This document shows positions 50,511 through 58,995 of a DNA stretch of 64,000 nucleotides, one piece after another. Position 1 is the stretch's first letter. Each line of letters begins with the position of its first letter. The notes under the pieces are model-generated. The model worked only from the letters and a program-made list of their open reading frames with translations, did not search any database and had not been told where the DNA came from. Source of the DNA: Actinoplanes philippinensis (GTDB lineage: Bacteria > Actinomycetota > Actinomycetes > Mycobacteriales > Micromonosporaceae). The DNA lies in the NCBI RefSeq assembly GCF_900113015.1, contig NZ_FONV01000009.1, positions 434,001 through 498,000 on the forward strand, read 5' to 3'. Made by a program: the position numbers and the translations under genes.

Positions 50511-50552
50511 ACTTGACAACGACTGAATGAAATCGTCCAGGCTTCGTTCAGT
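50511..50552. promoter_or_regulatory. Regulon element C: one 20-bp half-site plus partial mate
   Basis: ACTTGACAACGACTGAATGA (50511-50530) matches the half-site of elements A, B and D, with TTGAC and TGAAT 11 bp apart. Its mate is reduced to TTCAGT (50547-50552), which mirrors ACTGAA at 50522-50527. It stands 34 bp upstream of the fusion-enzyme start. Confidence 0.62.
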
Positions 50553-50629
50553 GCCGCGCCATAACGTCCGCCGGTGACGACGCCGAAAATGGCTCGAATG
50601 TGGCCCTCAACCGGAAGGCGGCAACCGAC

Positions 50630-50839
50630 ATGCACAAGGACGCGAACGCGGTGCGCTGGGGCGTACGCATCCACCTGATCTGCTACCTCGCCGCCAACCT
50701 GATCCAGGTGCTGGTGTGGTGGCTGTTCACACCGGACCTGCATTTCTGGCCGATCTGGTCGATCGTCGGCTGGGGCGCGGGCCTGGCCATCCACATCTGG
50801 GCGGCCCGCACGACGACCCGGCGGCTGCTCGACACCTGA
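50630..50839 (+). CDS. Small 2TM-domain protein
   Basis: A 69-residue membrane protein of the 2TM type (VRWGVRIHLICYLAANLIQVLVWWLFTPDLHFWPIWSIVGWGAGLAIHIWAA). The two helices are separated by a short aromatic loop. I favour ATG 50630, with GGAAGG upstream; GTG 50600 is an alternative. Its role is unknown; related domains are often fused to sensor kinases. It is divergent from the fusion enzyme, with element C in between. Confidence 0.75.
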   Translation: MHKDANAVRWGVRIHLICYLAANLIQVLVWWLFTPDLHFWPIWSIVGWGAGLAIHIWAARTTTRRLLDT

Positions 50840-50952
50840 GCCGGCCGCCGCGAGGATTACCGACTTCTTACGCCTCCACGGCGGCGTGATCCCCGTGCTG
50901 TGCGACCGACGTATCCGGGGCCACGAAACGTCGCCGAACCGGAGGTACGACA

Positions 50953-51613
50953 GTGCGCAGGAGAACAGGCATCGCCATCGCCGCCGCCTCGCTCATGGCG
51001 GCCGGAGCCGTCTCCACAGGAATCGCGTCGGCACACCAGAACCCGGACCCGGGGCATCGCCAACCGGCCGCGCCGCCTCGCGGCTCCGACAGCGCGGGCA
51101 TGGTGCTCGTCCAGTCGAACCGGCTACCTGCTCATGACCGAAGCCGCCAAGTCCGGGGTCACCTCGTACGAGCTGCGCAAGGACGGCCGGCTACGCGTCA
51201 TCACCCGCTCGGTCGAGTCCGGCCAGCAGGTCCTGTGCTGGATCGTCCGTGCCGGGAGGTTCTTCTACGGCACCAACCCCGGAAGCTCCACCATCAGCCT
51301 CTACACCGTCGACGGGAAGGGCCGGGTGAGTATCGGCGGCAAGGACGGCGTCATCGCCACAGCCGGCGGCGACGCGGCCGCCGAGCAGGTCGCCACTGCC
51401 GACCCGAACGCCGGCCGGGCCCCCGGCGCCGGGCCGATCGACATGGCCGCCGCCGCCGACGGCCGGCTGCTCTACGTCCAGAACACCCTCGCCGGCACCG
51501 TCGAGGGCTTCCGCGTCGGCCACGACGGCGCCCTCACCCTGGTGAGCACGTTGCGCGAGGGGCTGCCCGTCTTCTCCGGCGGCGCGGGCATGGAAGGCAT
51601 CATCGCGTGGTGA
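50953..51613 (+). pseudogene. Broken beta-propeller lactonase-like gene
   Basis: A GTG at 50953, 7 nt after GGAGG, opens a good signal peptide (MRRRTGIAIAAASLMAAGAVSTGIASA) and a start like lactonase-family proteins (SAGMVLVQSN). Near 51110-51125 the homologous reading shifts frame and continues as GYLLMTEAAKSGVTSYELRKDGRLRVI to the natural-looking end GGAGMEGIIAW at 51613. Intact relatives are about 400 residues, so an internal deletion that also changed frame has removed several propeller blades. The 6-phosphogluconolactonase-like repeats in the second part are still well preserved, pointing to a recent event. Confidence 0.72.
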
Positions 51614-51698
51614 GGCCGCAACGATCAGGCGCGTAGCCGGGTGGCGGCCGCTCGCCGCCCGGCGCAGCCCCGGCCCCCGGCAGACTCGGTGGCTCCCA

Positions 51699-53606
51699 TC
51701 AGGCGGGGCTCTGCTCGATGAGCTGCCACTGCTGCTGGCCGGCCGCGTTGTAGGTCCACTGGTCGATGTCCGCGCCGTCGGCGGTGCCGGCGCCGGCGAC
51801 GTTGAGCGCCAGCCCACTGAGCCGGTTGACCAGCACGTGGTGGCCGTCTCCGATCGGGGTGACGGCCCAGTGCTGCTGGGGCAGGTCCTCGTCGGGTCCC
51901 AGGACCACGTTGCCGCCGTTGCTTCGAGACAGGCCCGCGACCTGCATCAGCGTGCCGGTCGCGACGTTGCGGATCCGGCAGTAGCCGTCGACGGCGGCGA
52001 GGAGCTGCCACCTCTCACTCGCGGCACCGGTCGTCGGGCCCTGGACTACGTCCGTGCCGACACCGACGGCGGCCTTGCCGCTGTGCCGGGCGACGAGCCG
52101 GTAGGTGCCGCCGGTCGGCGCGGGCGGGGAGACCGGCCGGGGCGCGGCACGGCGGGCGCCGATGTGCAGGCCGCTCACGTTGGCGTAGCCGCCGGTTCCG
52201 GAGTGCACCTCCAGGCGTACGAAACCGGCGTTCCGAGCGGGCCACTCGGCGATCTTGGTGGTCCGGTCCGGGGCCCAGGTCCCCGAGGCCGCCTCGGTGA
52301 ACACGACGCCGTCCACACTGGTGGCGATGGTGTACGAGGTGATGTCGCCGTCGGTGAGGTAGTGCCGGTCCCACTGTTTCGGCAAGTATTCCAGGGTCGA
52401 GACGCCGTTCCAGACGCCGCCCAGGTCGACGGTGAGAGTGTGCGGCAGCGGCAGGCTCCAGGTCGACCAGCAGGTCTCGTAGTCCTTGTCGCTGAAGCCG
52501 TCGATCGCGCGCAGCGGTCCCTCACCGGTGTGGAAGCCGGTGGCGTAGGCGTTGACCGGGGTGATCTGGTGTTCGCAGCGCAGCGGCTGGGCCGGCAGAG
52601 CGGGCCGGGTCGCGGGTTTCCACGCCGCGCCCACCTCGGCGAGCCGGTTGACGATGTTGGTGTCCAGGCGGCCGTCGCGGTTGGGCGGGCAGTTGAGGAC
52701 CAGCGAGGTCCACTTGGGTTCGAGGTCGGCCAGGTGGTGCAGGATGGCGTCGCGGCCCATCGGCTCGGTGGACGGGGTGTCGGGGTGCCAGAACCAGCCG
52801 TTGCTGATGGTCTGCCCCTGGATGCCGGCGTACCTGTTGCCGTCCGGGGCGGTGATGCCCAGCGGCTCCTCGAAGTAGATGGCGTCGCCGAGCCACGGCT
52901 GGGAGAGGCCGCCGTGGTCGATCATCACGATGCCCGGCTGCAGCGATCGGACCAGCTCCTGCACCCGCTGGTACGGCACCTGCTGCTGGCCGGTCTGCCA
53001 GGCGTACCCGTCGGTGATGAACATGTCGATCGGGCCGTAGCCGGTCAGCAGCTCGCGGATCTGGTCGAGCACGTAGGTGACGTCGGCGGGCGTGACCGTC
53101 TCGGTGGCCGGAACCCCGTGCCGGCCGTACGCCTGCACGCCGTGGCTACGGTCCCAGATCGAGAAGTACAGGCCGACCTTCAGGCCGCGAGCCCGGAAGG
53201 CCCGCACGTACCGGGCGACGATGTCCTGCCGGTAGCCGCTGGCGGCCACGTTGTACGAGTTGGTCTTCGTGGGCCACAGGCAGAACCCGTCATGGTGTTT
53301 GGTGGTGAGGACGCCGTAGCTCATCCGCGCCGCCACGGCCGCCGCCGCCCACTGCTCGCAGTCGACCTGCGGTGGGGCGAAGGTGAGCGGGTTCTGGTTC
53401 GGCGCCGCCCACTCCTCGCCGGTGAACGTACCCATGTTGAAGTGGTTGAACATGCCGAACCGCAGGTCCGCCAGCCGCGCGAGATTCGCCGGCGACGGGC
53501 TCGCGTGCGCCGCTGCGGCGTCGGCGCTCACGCCGACGGCTCCGGCGACGGTCGCCATCGCGGCCGTCGACATCAGGGTACGGCGGGACACTCCGGAACC
53601 GGACAT
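51699..53606 (-). CDS. Secreted GH29 alpha-L-fucosidase with F5/8-type and ricin-type domains
   Basis: A 635-residue exported enzyme. ATG 53606 follows GAGGAG, and SRRTLMSTAAMATVAGAVGV is a twin-arginine signal. The GH29 domain (about 45-350) has FGMFNHFNMGTFTGEEW, TTKHHDGFCLW and YGPIDMFITDGYAW with the likely nucleophile Asp near 198. A discoidin-like (CBM32) domain spans about 355-480, and a ricin-type beta-trefoil with QQHW and QQQW repeats about 495-635. It would release fucose from polymers or glycans. A LacI-like palindrome lies upstream at 53663-53685. Confidence 0.9.
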   Translation of the reverse strand: MSGSGVSRRTLMSTAAMATVAGAVGVSADAAAAHASPSPANLARLADLRFGMFNHFNMGTFTGEEWAAPNQNPLTFAPPQVDCEQWAAAAVAARMSYGVLTTKHHDGFCLWPTKTNSYNVAASGYRQDIVARYVRAFRARGLKVGLYFSIWDRSHGVQAYGRHGVPATETVTPADVTYVLDQIRELLTGYGPIDMFITDGYAWQTGQQQVPYQRVQELVRSLQPGIVMIDHGGLSQPWLGDAIYFEEPLGITAPDGNRYAGIQGQTISNGWFWHPDTPSTEPMGRDAILHHLADLEPKWTSLVLNCPPNRDGRLDTNIVNRLAEVGAAWKPATRPALPAQPLRCEHQITPVNAYATGFHTGEGPLRAIDGFSDKDYETCWSTWSLPLPHTLTVDLGGVWNGVSTLEYLPKQWDRHYLTDGDITSYTIATSVDGVVFTEAASGTWAPDRTTKIAEWPARNAGFVRLEVHSGTGGYANVSGLHIGARRAAPRPVSPPAPTGGTYRLVARHSGKAAVGVGTDVVQGPTTGAASERWQLLAAVDGYCRIRNVATGTLMQVAGLSRSNGGNVVLGPDEDLPQQHWAVTPIGDGHHVLVNRLSGLALNVAGAGTADGADIDQWTYNAAGQQQWQLIEQSPA

Positions 53607-53662
53607 GAGACTCCTCGAAGCACGCGATGGCAGCAGCCGCACGACGATGTCGATACCGGCGT

Positions 53663-53685
53663 GTTAGCGATTTGTTAACGCTAAC
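53663..53685. promoter_or_regulatory. LacI-type operator-like palindrome
   Basis: GTTAGCG and CGCTAAC form perfect 7-bp arms around 9 bp, with an overlapping TTAACGCTAA core. It sits 57 bp upstream of the fucosidase start. LacI-family sugar repressors bind such sites; no LacI gene is in the window, so the regulator acts from elsewhere. Confidence 0.6.
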
Positions 53686-53856
53686 CGGCACATGTTCGCA
53701 CAGCGGATCACAGAAATCGATGGATTCGAAAAGGGCCGGATGGCGGGGTCGTGCATCCACGACCGAGGCGGGTGGCGCCGGTTCACATCCGAGCTGCCGG
53801 TCCCCGGGTGGGGACGACCCGGAACCGCCACCGTCGCCAGGGTGTGGGCGGGTGGC

Positions 53857-56130
53857 TCACTCGTACCGCAGGTCCTCGGTCGATGTGATCCGGCGGGCCG
53901 CCGGGAGCAGCACCGCGACCGTGGTTGCCAGGACGAGGGTGAAGCCCAGGGCGACCGGGGTGAGGACGGCGGGGACGTCGAAGCGGATCGGCACCTGCGA
54001 CATGCGCATGAGGGCCGCACCGAGCCCGATGCCGATGCCGGTGGCCAGAGCCAGACCCGCCAGCAGGGGCACGATCGCCTGCAGCAGCACCGACCAGACC
54101 ACCGTGGAGCGGCGGGCGCCGACCGCGGTGAGCACGCCGAGCAGCCGCCGCCGCTCGTGCAGGCGGGCCGCCACGTCGAGCAGCAGGCCCAGGCCCATCA
54201 TCAGCAGGATCACCGTCGACCCGACGTTGAGCGCGGTCCGCAGGCCGGCGAACTTGTCATACTCCGGGGCGAAGGCGGTGAAGTGGGCGATCGGATCGAT
54301 CTCGGCGGCGACGCCCCGGATCTGCCGGGAGACGGCGACCGGCGCGTCCGGGCCGGTGAAGACGCGGGTCTCGATCAGCCACCGGCCGGTGCCGGTCAGG
54401 ACCGCGGGGGCCGCTGCGGAGGTCATCAGGACGCTGCGCGAGACGTTCTGCGCGTCGGAGCCGACCAGTACGGCGGGGCGGGCCGACCGGGGGATCGGGA
54501 TCCGCCGGCCGGGCACCGGATCGATGTCACCCTCCTGCAGGGTGACCGATCGGCCGACGTCACCGAAGACGAAGACGTCGCCGTCGGCGCACCGGTCGAG
54601 GGTGGCGAGCCGGCTCAATGCCGCGCAGTCGCCGACGACGAGGTAGCCGATTCCCCACTCGGTGTCCTTACTCGTCACCGGGCGCCTGGCGATGGTGCCG
54701 GCGTGGACGCCCGCCACCGTTTCGAACATCGCGCTGCGAGTACGCATGGCAGCCGGATCGAGGGCGCCGTCGGCCTGGAGCATGTAGGCGGGGTCGGCCG
54801 GGGCGTCGGGCCGTGCCCGGTTGACGGTGGCCGCGGCGAGGAAGGTGTGCAGGGCGATCGCTCCGGTGACCGCGACGGCGATGCCGGTGACGGCGCGGGT
54901 CGAGGCCGCCGGGTTGCGCCGCAGTTGCTGCGACGCGAGCTGCCAGGACGCCGGGCCGCCCGGCAGCAGCCGCGACACCAGCGGCACCAGGTAAGGCAGC
55001 AGCGGAACCAGGGCGACGACGAGCAGCACGACCCCGAGCCCGGTCTGCTCCTCGCCGGCCGCACCGGCGTCGCCGGCGAGCGGGTAGAGCAGGGCCAGGC
55101 TCGCCGCGAGCGGGATGAGACGCCACCACAGCCGGCCTTGCCAGGTCGTCGAGCTGCGGAACACCCCGAGCGGCTCGACCGTCGCGCCGCGGAATCCGGC
55201 CAGGGTCATCGCGGCCGCCAGCCCCACCACGAGCAGGACCGCCGACGCCGCCAGGGCCGGAACCGGGCGGATGTCGCCGGGAAAGGCGCTGAAGCCGAAC
55301 AGGGGCAGGTCGGCGGCCCACATCCGGGCGAGCAGGTAGAGCGTCAGGCCGGCGACCGATCCGAGGACGGCCGGGGCCAGGCTCTCCCCCACGGCGATCC
55401 GCAGCACCGCCCGGCGGTCCGCGCCGACCAGCCGGATCGCGGCCAGACGCCGGTCCCGGGTGTCGGTGCCGAAGCGGAACGCGGCGCCGATGAAGATGGC
55501 GATCGGCAGCAGCAGGGTGGCGACCAGCGCGGCCACGGTCACGTAGGTGCCCGCGTCGTCCGGCTGGTCCGCGGCGGGGCGGCCGAAGGTGTCCACCCGT
55601 TGGGCACCGTTGCCCAGCAATTGCCCGACCTCCCGATAGCCGGCGTAGTAAGTCAGCTCGGCGGGGCCGGAGAGCCCTGCCGGCTCGATGGTGCCGACCA
55701 CCTCGTACGGCATCTGGCGTCGCAGGACATCGCCGTCCGGGCCGGCCAGGGCGGCGTGCAGAGCGGGCGACACGTACATCTGACGGTCCGCCGGGAACGC
55801 CCGGACGCCCGGCGGCAGTGGGGCCGCCGGCGACTCGGGCCAGATCAGCCGGCCCCGGATGGCGTCGCCGCCCCACTGGCCCTCCGCGCCCGCGACGATC
55901 AGGGTGTCTCCGGCGGGCACCTCCGGCGCGCCCGGCGCGAAGTCGGTGCGGGCCGCCTCCCGTGCCTCCCGGGCCTGGATCATGACCGGCACCGACGCCG
56001 CGAGCAGGAGCACCGCGAAGCCGATCGCCACCCCGGCGGCCGCCATCGCCGTCCGGACCCAGGCGCGCCGGCCACCGGCGAACGACAGCCGCAGGCCGAG
56101 CAGGATCTCGGCCGGGATCCGCCTCACCAC
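53857..56130 (-). CDS. FtsX-like ABC permease (orphan)
   Basis: A 757-residue permease starting at GTG 56130 (VVRRIPAEILLGLRLSFAGGRRAWVRTAMAAAGVAIG). It has an N-terminal TM with an extracytoplasmic domain, a block of TMs at about 215-420 and a C-terminal FtsX core (VILLMMGLGLLLDVAARLHERRRLLGVLTAVGARR) ending LPAARRITSTEDLRYE. Such permeases normally pair with a LolD/MacB-type ATPase, but none is adjacent. The second GTG (56127) overlaps the stop of a 20-codon upstream ORF (56124-56186). Confidence 0.85.
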   Translation of the reverse strand: MVRRIPAEILLGLRLSFAGGRRAWVRTAMAAAGVAIGFAVLLLAASVPVMIQAREAREAARTDFAPGAPEVPAGDTLIVAGAEGQWGGDAIRGRLIWPESPAAPLPPGVRAFPADRQMYVSPALHAALAGPDGDVLRRQMPYEVVGTIEPAGLSGPAELTYYAGYREVGQLLGNGAQRVDTFGRPAADQPDDAGTYVTVAALVATLLLPIAIFIGAAFRFGTDTRDRRLAAIRLVGADRRAVLRIAVGESLAPAVLGSVAGLTLYLLARMWAADLPLFGFSAFPGDIRPVPALAASAVLLVVGLAAAMTLAGFRGATVEPLGVFRSSTTWQGRLWWRLIPLAASLALLYPLAGDAGAAGEEQTGLGVVLLVVALVPLLPYLVPLVSRLLPGGPASWQLASQQLRRNPAASTRAVTGIAVAVTGAIALHTFLAAATVNRARPDAPADPAYMLQADGALDPAAMRTRSAMFETVAGVHAGTIARRPVTSKDTEWGIGYLVVGDCAALSRLATLDRCADGDVFVFGDVGRSVTLQEGDIDPVPGRRIPIPRSARPAVLVGSDAQNVSRSVLMTSAAAPAVLTGTGRWLIETRVFTGPDAPVAVSRQIRGVAAEIDPIAHFTAFAPEYDKFAGLRTALNVGSTVILLMMGLGLLLDVAARLHERRRLLGVLTAVGARRSTVVWSVLLQAIVPLLAGLALATGIGIGLGAALMRMSQVPIRFDVPAVLTPVALGFTLVLATTVAVLLPAARRITSTEDLRYE

Positions 56131-56186
56131 GGCCGGGCCGTGCGGAGGCTCTCGACCCCGGCCGGTAACGCCGTTGCGATCATCAT
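56124..56186 (-). CDS. Possible 20-residue leader ORF coupled to the permease
   Basis: ATG 56186 opens MMIATALPAGVESLRTARPW, ending in a TGA that overlaps the permease start region (GTGA). TATAGT lies 8 nt upstream of the ATG, so the transcript probably begins at this codon without a leader. Ribosomes starting here would terminate at the permease start and could re-initiate. It may be a coupling device rather than a functional peptide. It could also be the remnant of a lost upstream gene. Confidence 0.45.
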   Translation of the reverse strand: MMIATALPAGVESLRTARPW

Positions 56187-56194
56187 GCCGGCGC

Positions 56195-56216
56195 ACTATA
56201 CACCCACGTTGATAGT
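56195..56216. promoter_or_regulatory. Operator-like inverted repeat over the permease promoter
   Basis: ACTAT-N12-ATAGT is a perfect inverted repeat, and its left arm contains the -10 element (TATAGT on the minus strand). The layout suits PadR- or GntR-type repression. The remaining bases to 56524 show no convincing gene. Confidence 0.5.
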
Positions 56217-56524
56217 GTCGGGATTCCCGACCAACCGGGATGAAGCTGGTGATCTTCGACCGATCGGCCGCCTGCCGTGCCCGGGCCTGGCCGATCGCGA
56301 TCCGCCGGTCCGGTACGACAGCTCGGCGCCGGTACTCCCCGCGACCGCGCCGCATCGGGCGATGGGTTCCGCAGATCCATGCGCTGCTCCACGAGCGTGC
56401 GGCTCGTCACGCCTCGGGGGTGTGTTCGGTCGCGGCCGTCTGATCCGACACCAGGACGGGAGCGACATCGGCCACTGGTGTCGGCACGTCTCAGGTCTCG
56501 CGTGTCGTTGCGGGCCGGGGTTGA

Positions 56525-57178
56525 ATGGCCGCCATGCCGAAGATGAAGATCAGCGCCGCCGACCTCGAGACGTTCACCGCACCCGCCGCCCGCGCCGGGG
56601 TTCCGGTCGCCGATTGGCTCGCCGCCGCCGGCCGGCAGCAGGCCCTCATCGACACGGTCACATCAGCTCAGCCCGGGTCCCGGATCCTGTTCGTTCCCGT
56701 CGACGCGCCGACCTCCGCGGCACTGGACAGGGAGACCGAGCGGACCGGGGCCCGGGACTGGGTGTATGCGGCCCGGCTGGTGCGTGACGTCGTCTGCGCA
56801 CCCACGCTGGATCCCGACCAGTTGTGGGCGGACGTGGTCACCGACCTGTCCATGGTGATCGCGTCGGCGCAGCAGCGCGCCTACATCGAACGGTCCCGGA
56901 TCGAGACGATCGTCGGGGACACGGTGCTGCTGGCCGTCCCGGACTCCTACACCCGCGACATCGTCGAGTCCCGCCTGCGGCCCTCGCTGGCGGAGTCCCT
57001 GTCCCGCCTGCTGGGCCGGCGTGTGCAGGTGGCGGTCCGCATCGACACGCTGGAGCAGCATCCGGTCCGGCAGCCGGCGCCCGCGGTGAGGAGTTCGAGC
57101 AGCCGGGACGAGGCGCTGCGCGAGGCGCTGGAGATCATTCGGGGGCTGCAGGGCCGCTTCGTATCCACGCCGGCCTGA
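56525..57178 (+). CDS. Protein with a stand-alone DnaA domain-I-like module
   Basis: A 217-residue protein. Residues 1-95 are unfamiliar (MKISAADLETFTAPAARAGVPVADWLAAAG). Residues 96-180 read LWADVVTDLSMVIASAQQRAYIERSRIETIVGDTVLLAVPDSYTRDIVESRLRPSLAESLSRLLGRRVQVAVRID, matching in order and spacing the N-terminal domain of actinobacterial DnaA (LW..., ALLAVP, RL...L, LSR..GR, V.V..D). No AAA or DNA-binding domain follows. The C-terminus is a short helix. DnaA domain I binds helicase and regulators, so this could be a DnaA modulator; that is inference. Confidence 0.72.
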   Translation: MAAMPKMKISAADLETFTAPAARAGVPVADWLAAAGRQQALIDTVTSAQPGSRILFVPVDAPTSAALDRETERTGARDWVYAARLVRDVVCAPTLDPDQLWADVVTDLSMVIASAQQRAYIERSRIETIVGDTVLLAVPDSYTRDIVESRLRPSLAESLSRLLGRRVQVAVRIDTLEQHPVRQPAPAVRSSSSRDEALREALEIIRGLQGRFVSTPA

Positions 57179-57326
57179 CCCTCGCTGCCGCCGACCGGCT
57201 GCTCCCTCGGCTCCGACTGACAGCGATGATGTCCGGCGCCACCGGGTCAGCAGCCGGGAGATCGATTCTGATAACGTCCGGCGGCGCTACGGGGACTCCG
57301 CGGGGGCGGGGCGGCGCACGACACCT

Positions 57327-57686
57327 GTGAGGCACCTCGTGGGACTGCTCATCAAACTCCTGATCCTGCCGTTTCGCCGCCCGGTCCTGGCGATCGTCAT
57401 CGGCCTGGTGATCCTCGGGGGTGTCTTCGCCTACGACTGGGACGGCGCTCCGACATGCGGCGGCGCCACGATGGAGCAGGGGGACGTCTGCCGTGAGGTC
57501 GGCGACTCGACCGGCTCCTCCGACCGGACGTTCGAGCAGGCCAAGTCGAACCAGGCGGCCGCACCGTACATCTGGGGGTCCCTGGGCGGAGCCCTCGTGG
57601 TCCTCGGCGGCGTGAGCCGGCCCATCCGCCGCCGTCGCGAGGCCGCCCGCCAGGCGGCGGCCGCCTCGGCGCCGGCCGCTGCCTGA
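57327..57686 (+). CDS. Small membrane protein
   Basis: A 119-residue protein with two membrane segments: about residues 6-35 (LVGLLIKLLILPFRRPVLAIVIGLVILGGVFAY) and 80-98 (YIWGSLGGALVVLGGV). A 45-residue loop between them contains two cysteines (APTCGGATMEQGDVC) that could form a disulfide outside. The tail is basic and Ala-rich. GTG 57327 start. I do not recognise a family. Confidence 0.68.
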   Translation: MRHLVGLLIKLLILPFRRPVLAIVIGLVILGGVFAYDWDGAPTCGGATMEQGDVCREVGDSTGSSDRTFEQAKSNQAAAPYIWGSLGGALVVLGGVSRPIRRRREAARQAAAASAPAAA

Positions 57687-57780
57687 CCAGGGTTCCAGGT
57701 CGTGCGGTTGTCCGCCTACGAGCCGTGGATGACCCGCACGTTCGTGACGACTGCACCGGCCTGCGCGACAGCTGATCCGT

Positions 57781-58995
57781 TCAGAGGGCCCAGGTCCAGA
57801 CGGTGCCGTCGTAGTGGCCGGACACGACGGTGGGGCGGCCGGCGAGGTTGCTGATCGCGAGGGCCTCGGCGGCGTGCTCCGGACCGGTGAGGCCGGGGCC
57901 GTACGGCACACCCGCTGCGAGATCCCAGAGGCGGACACCGCTGTCGTCGCAGCCGGAGACGGCGACCGCCCGTCCGGCCACCTCGCCGATCGCGATGGTC
58001 CTGATGGCCTTCGGCAGCTCCATCAGCGTCTCCCCCGCCGAATCCGCGGCCGTGAGATCCCATCGGCGCATCGCCCCGTCCTCACTGCCGGAGACAGCGA
58101 TCGGCGTGCCGTTCACGACGCCGACGGCAACGGCCCACACCGTCGTGGTGTGCTCGCCGAGCACGCGCACCAGACGTTCACCGGTCACGTCCCAGAGCCT
58201 GACCACGCCGTTCCTGCTGCCGGTGACCGCGATCACGCGTCCGCCGGCGGTGCCCGTCGCGATGCAGGTGACCGGCGCGCCGAGCGTGGTCCCCAGGACC
58301 TGACCGACGCGGCGAGGGTTGGCCGGATCCCAGACCCGGACCGTCCCCTCATGGCACGCGGACACCGCGACGACCTTGCCCGCGACAGTGCCGAACGCGA
58401 CCCCGTTGATACCGCCGCCGATCGGTGCGGCCGGGGTCGCGCTCCGCGGTGGATCCGACGTCAGATCCCAGACCCGAAGAGTGCCGTCGACGCTCGTGGA
58501 CACGGCCGTGTCGCCGTGCAGCGCGAGGCCGTACACCTCCTGGTGGTGACCGGTGAGCAGGCCGCTGCGAGCCTTGCCCACGACCGGGTTCCACAGTTGG
58601 ATCGTGCCCTTCGCGTGCCCGACCACGGCCAGAGGCTCGCCCCGGAGCATGCCGAGAGCGACGGACCAGATCGTGTCGTCCCCCGCGCTGACCTGCCGGC
58701 CGGCCGACTGGTAGGAGTGCGTCCCGGCGCGGTCCCGCGAGGTTCCGTACCACCAGGCGGCGGCCGCGGCCGACACGCCGAGTCCCATCCCCGCGGCCGC
58801 TCTGATCAGCTGCCGCCGCGACAGCGGCCGATGCGGCCGGGGCGGGCCTTCCCGCGACGGATAGTGGTGGTGCACGTGGACGGAGTTGACGCCGCCGTTG
58901 ATGACGCCGGTGTTGGCGATGCCGCCCTGCTCGGCCCGGCCGTTGCCGGATCCGGACACGGCCGATCCCGGTGGCGGCGTCTCGTCGACGGTCAC
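57781..58995 (-). CDS. Membrane-anchored WD40 beta-propeller protein
   Basis: A 404-residue protein. The N-terminus carries GGIANTGVINGGVNSVHVHHHY, a Gly/Asn/His-rich motif like those preceding signalling domains in actinobacteria. SRRQLIRAAAGMGLGVSAAAAAWWYG follows, a TM or Tat-like anchor at about residues 59-84. Seven WD40 repeats fill 105-404 (GTIQLWNP, GTLRVWDL, GTVRVWDP, GVVRLWDV, GAMRRWDL, SGVRLWDL, GTVWTWAL), enough for a closed propeller. Its GTG overlaps the stop of the ANTG protein gene (58992), forming an operon. Confidence 0.85.
   Translation of the reverse strand: MTVDETPPPGSAVSGSGNGRAEQGGIANTGVINGGVNSVHVHHHYPSREGPPRPHRPLSRRQLIRAAAGMGLGVSAAAAAWWYGTSRDRAGTHSYQSAGRQVSAGDDTIWSVALGMLRGEPLAVVGHAKGTIQLWNPVVGKARSGLLTGHHQEVYGLALHGDTAVSTSVDGTLRVWDLTSDPPRSATPAAPIGGGINGVAFGTVAGKVVAVSACHEGTVRVWDPANPRRVGQVLGTTLGAPVTCIATGTAGGRVIAVTGSRNGVVRLWDVTGERLVRVLGEHTTTVWAVAVGVVNGTPIAVSGSEDGAMRRWDLTAADSAGETLMELPKAIRTIAIGEVAGRAVAVSGCDDSGVRLWDLAAGVPYGPGLTGPEHAAEALAISNLAGRPTVVSGHYDGTVWTWAL

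Noticed and set aside
50477-50794. Possible longer start for the flavoenzyme fusion
   Set aside because: The extra 106 residues cover the regulon half-site and the divergent 2TM gene. ATG 50476 has a good ribosome site and is followed at once by the FAD motif.
56240-56443. 67-codon plus-strand open frame before the DnaA-domain-like gene
   Set aside because: Arg/Ala-rich after the first ten residues, no ribosome site, no recognisable fold.
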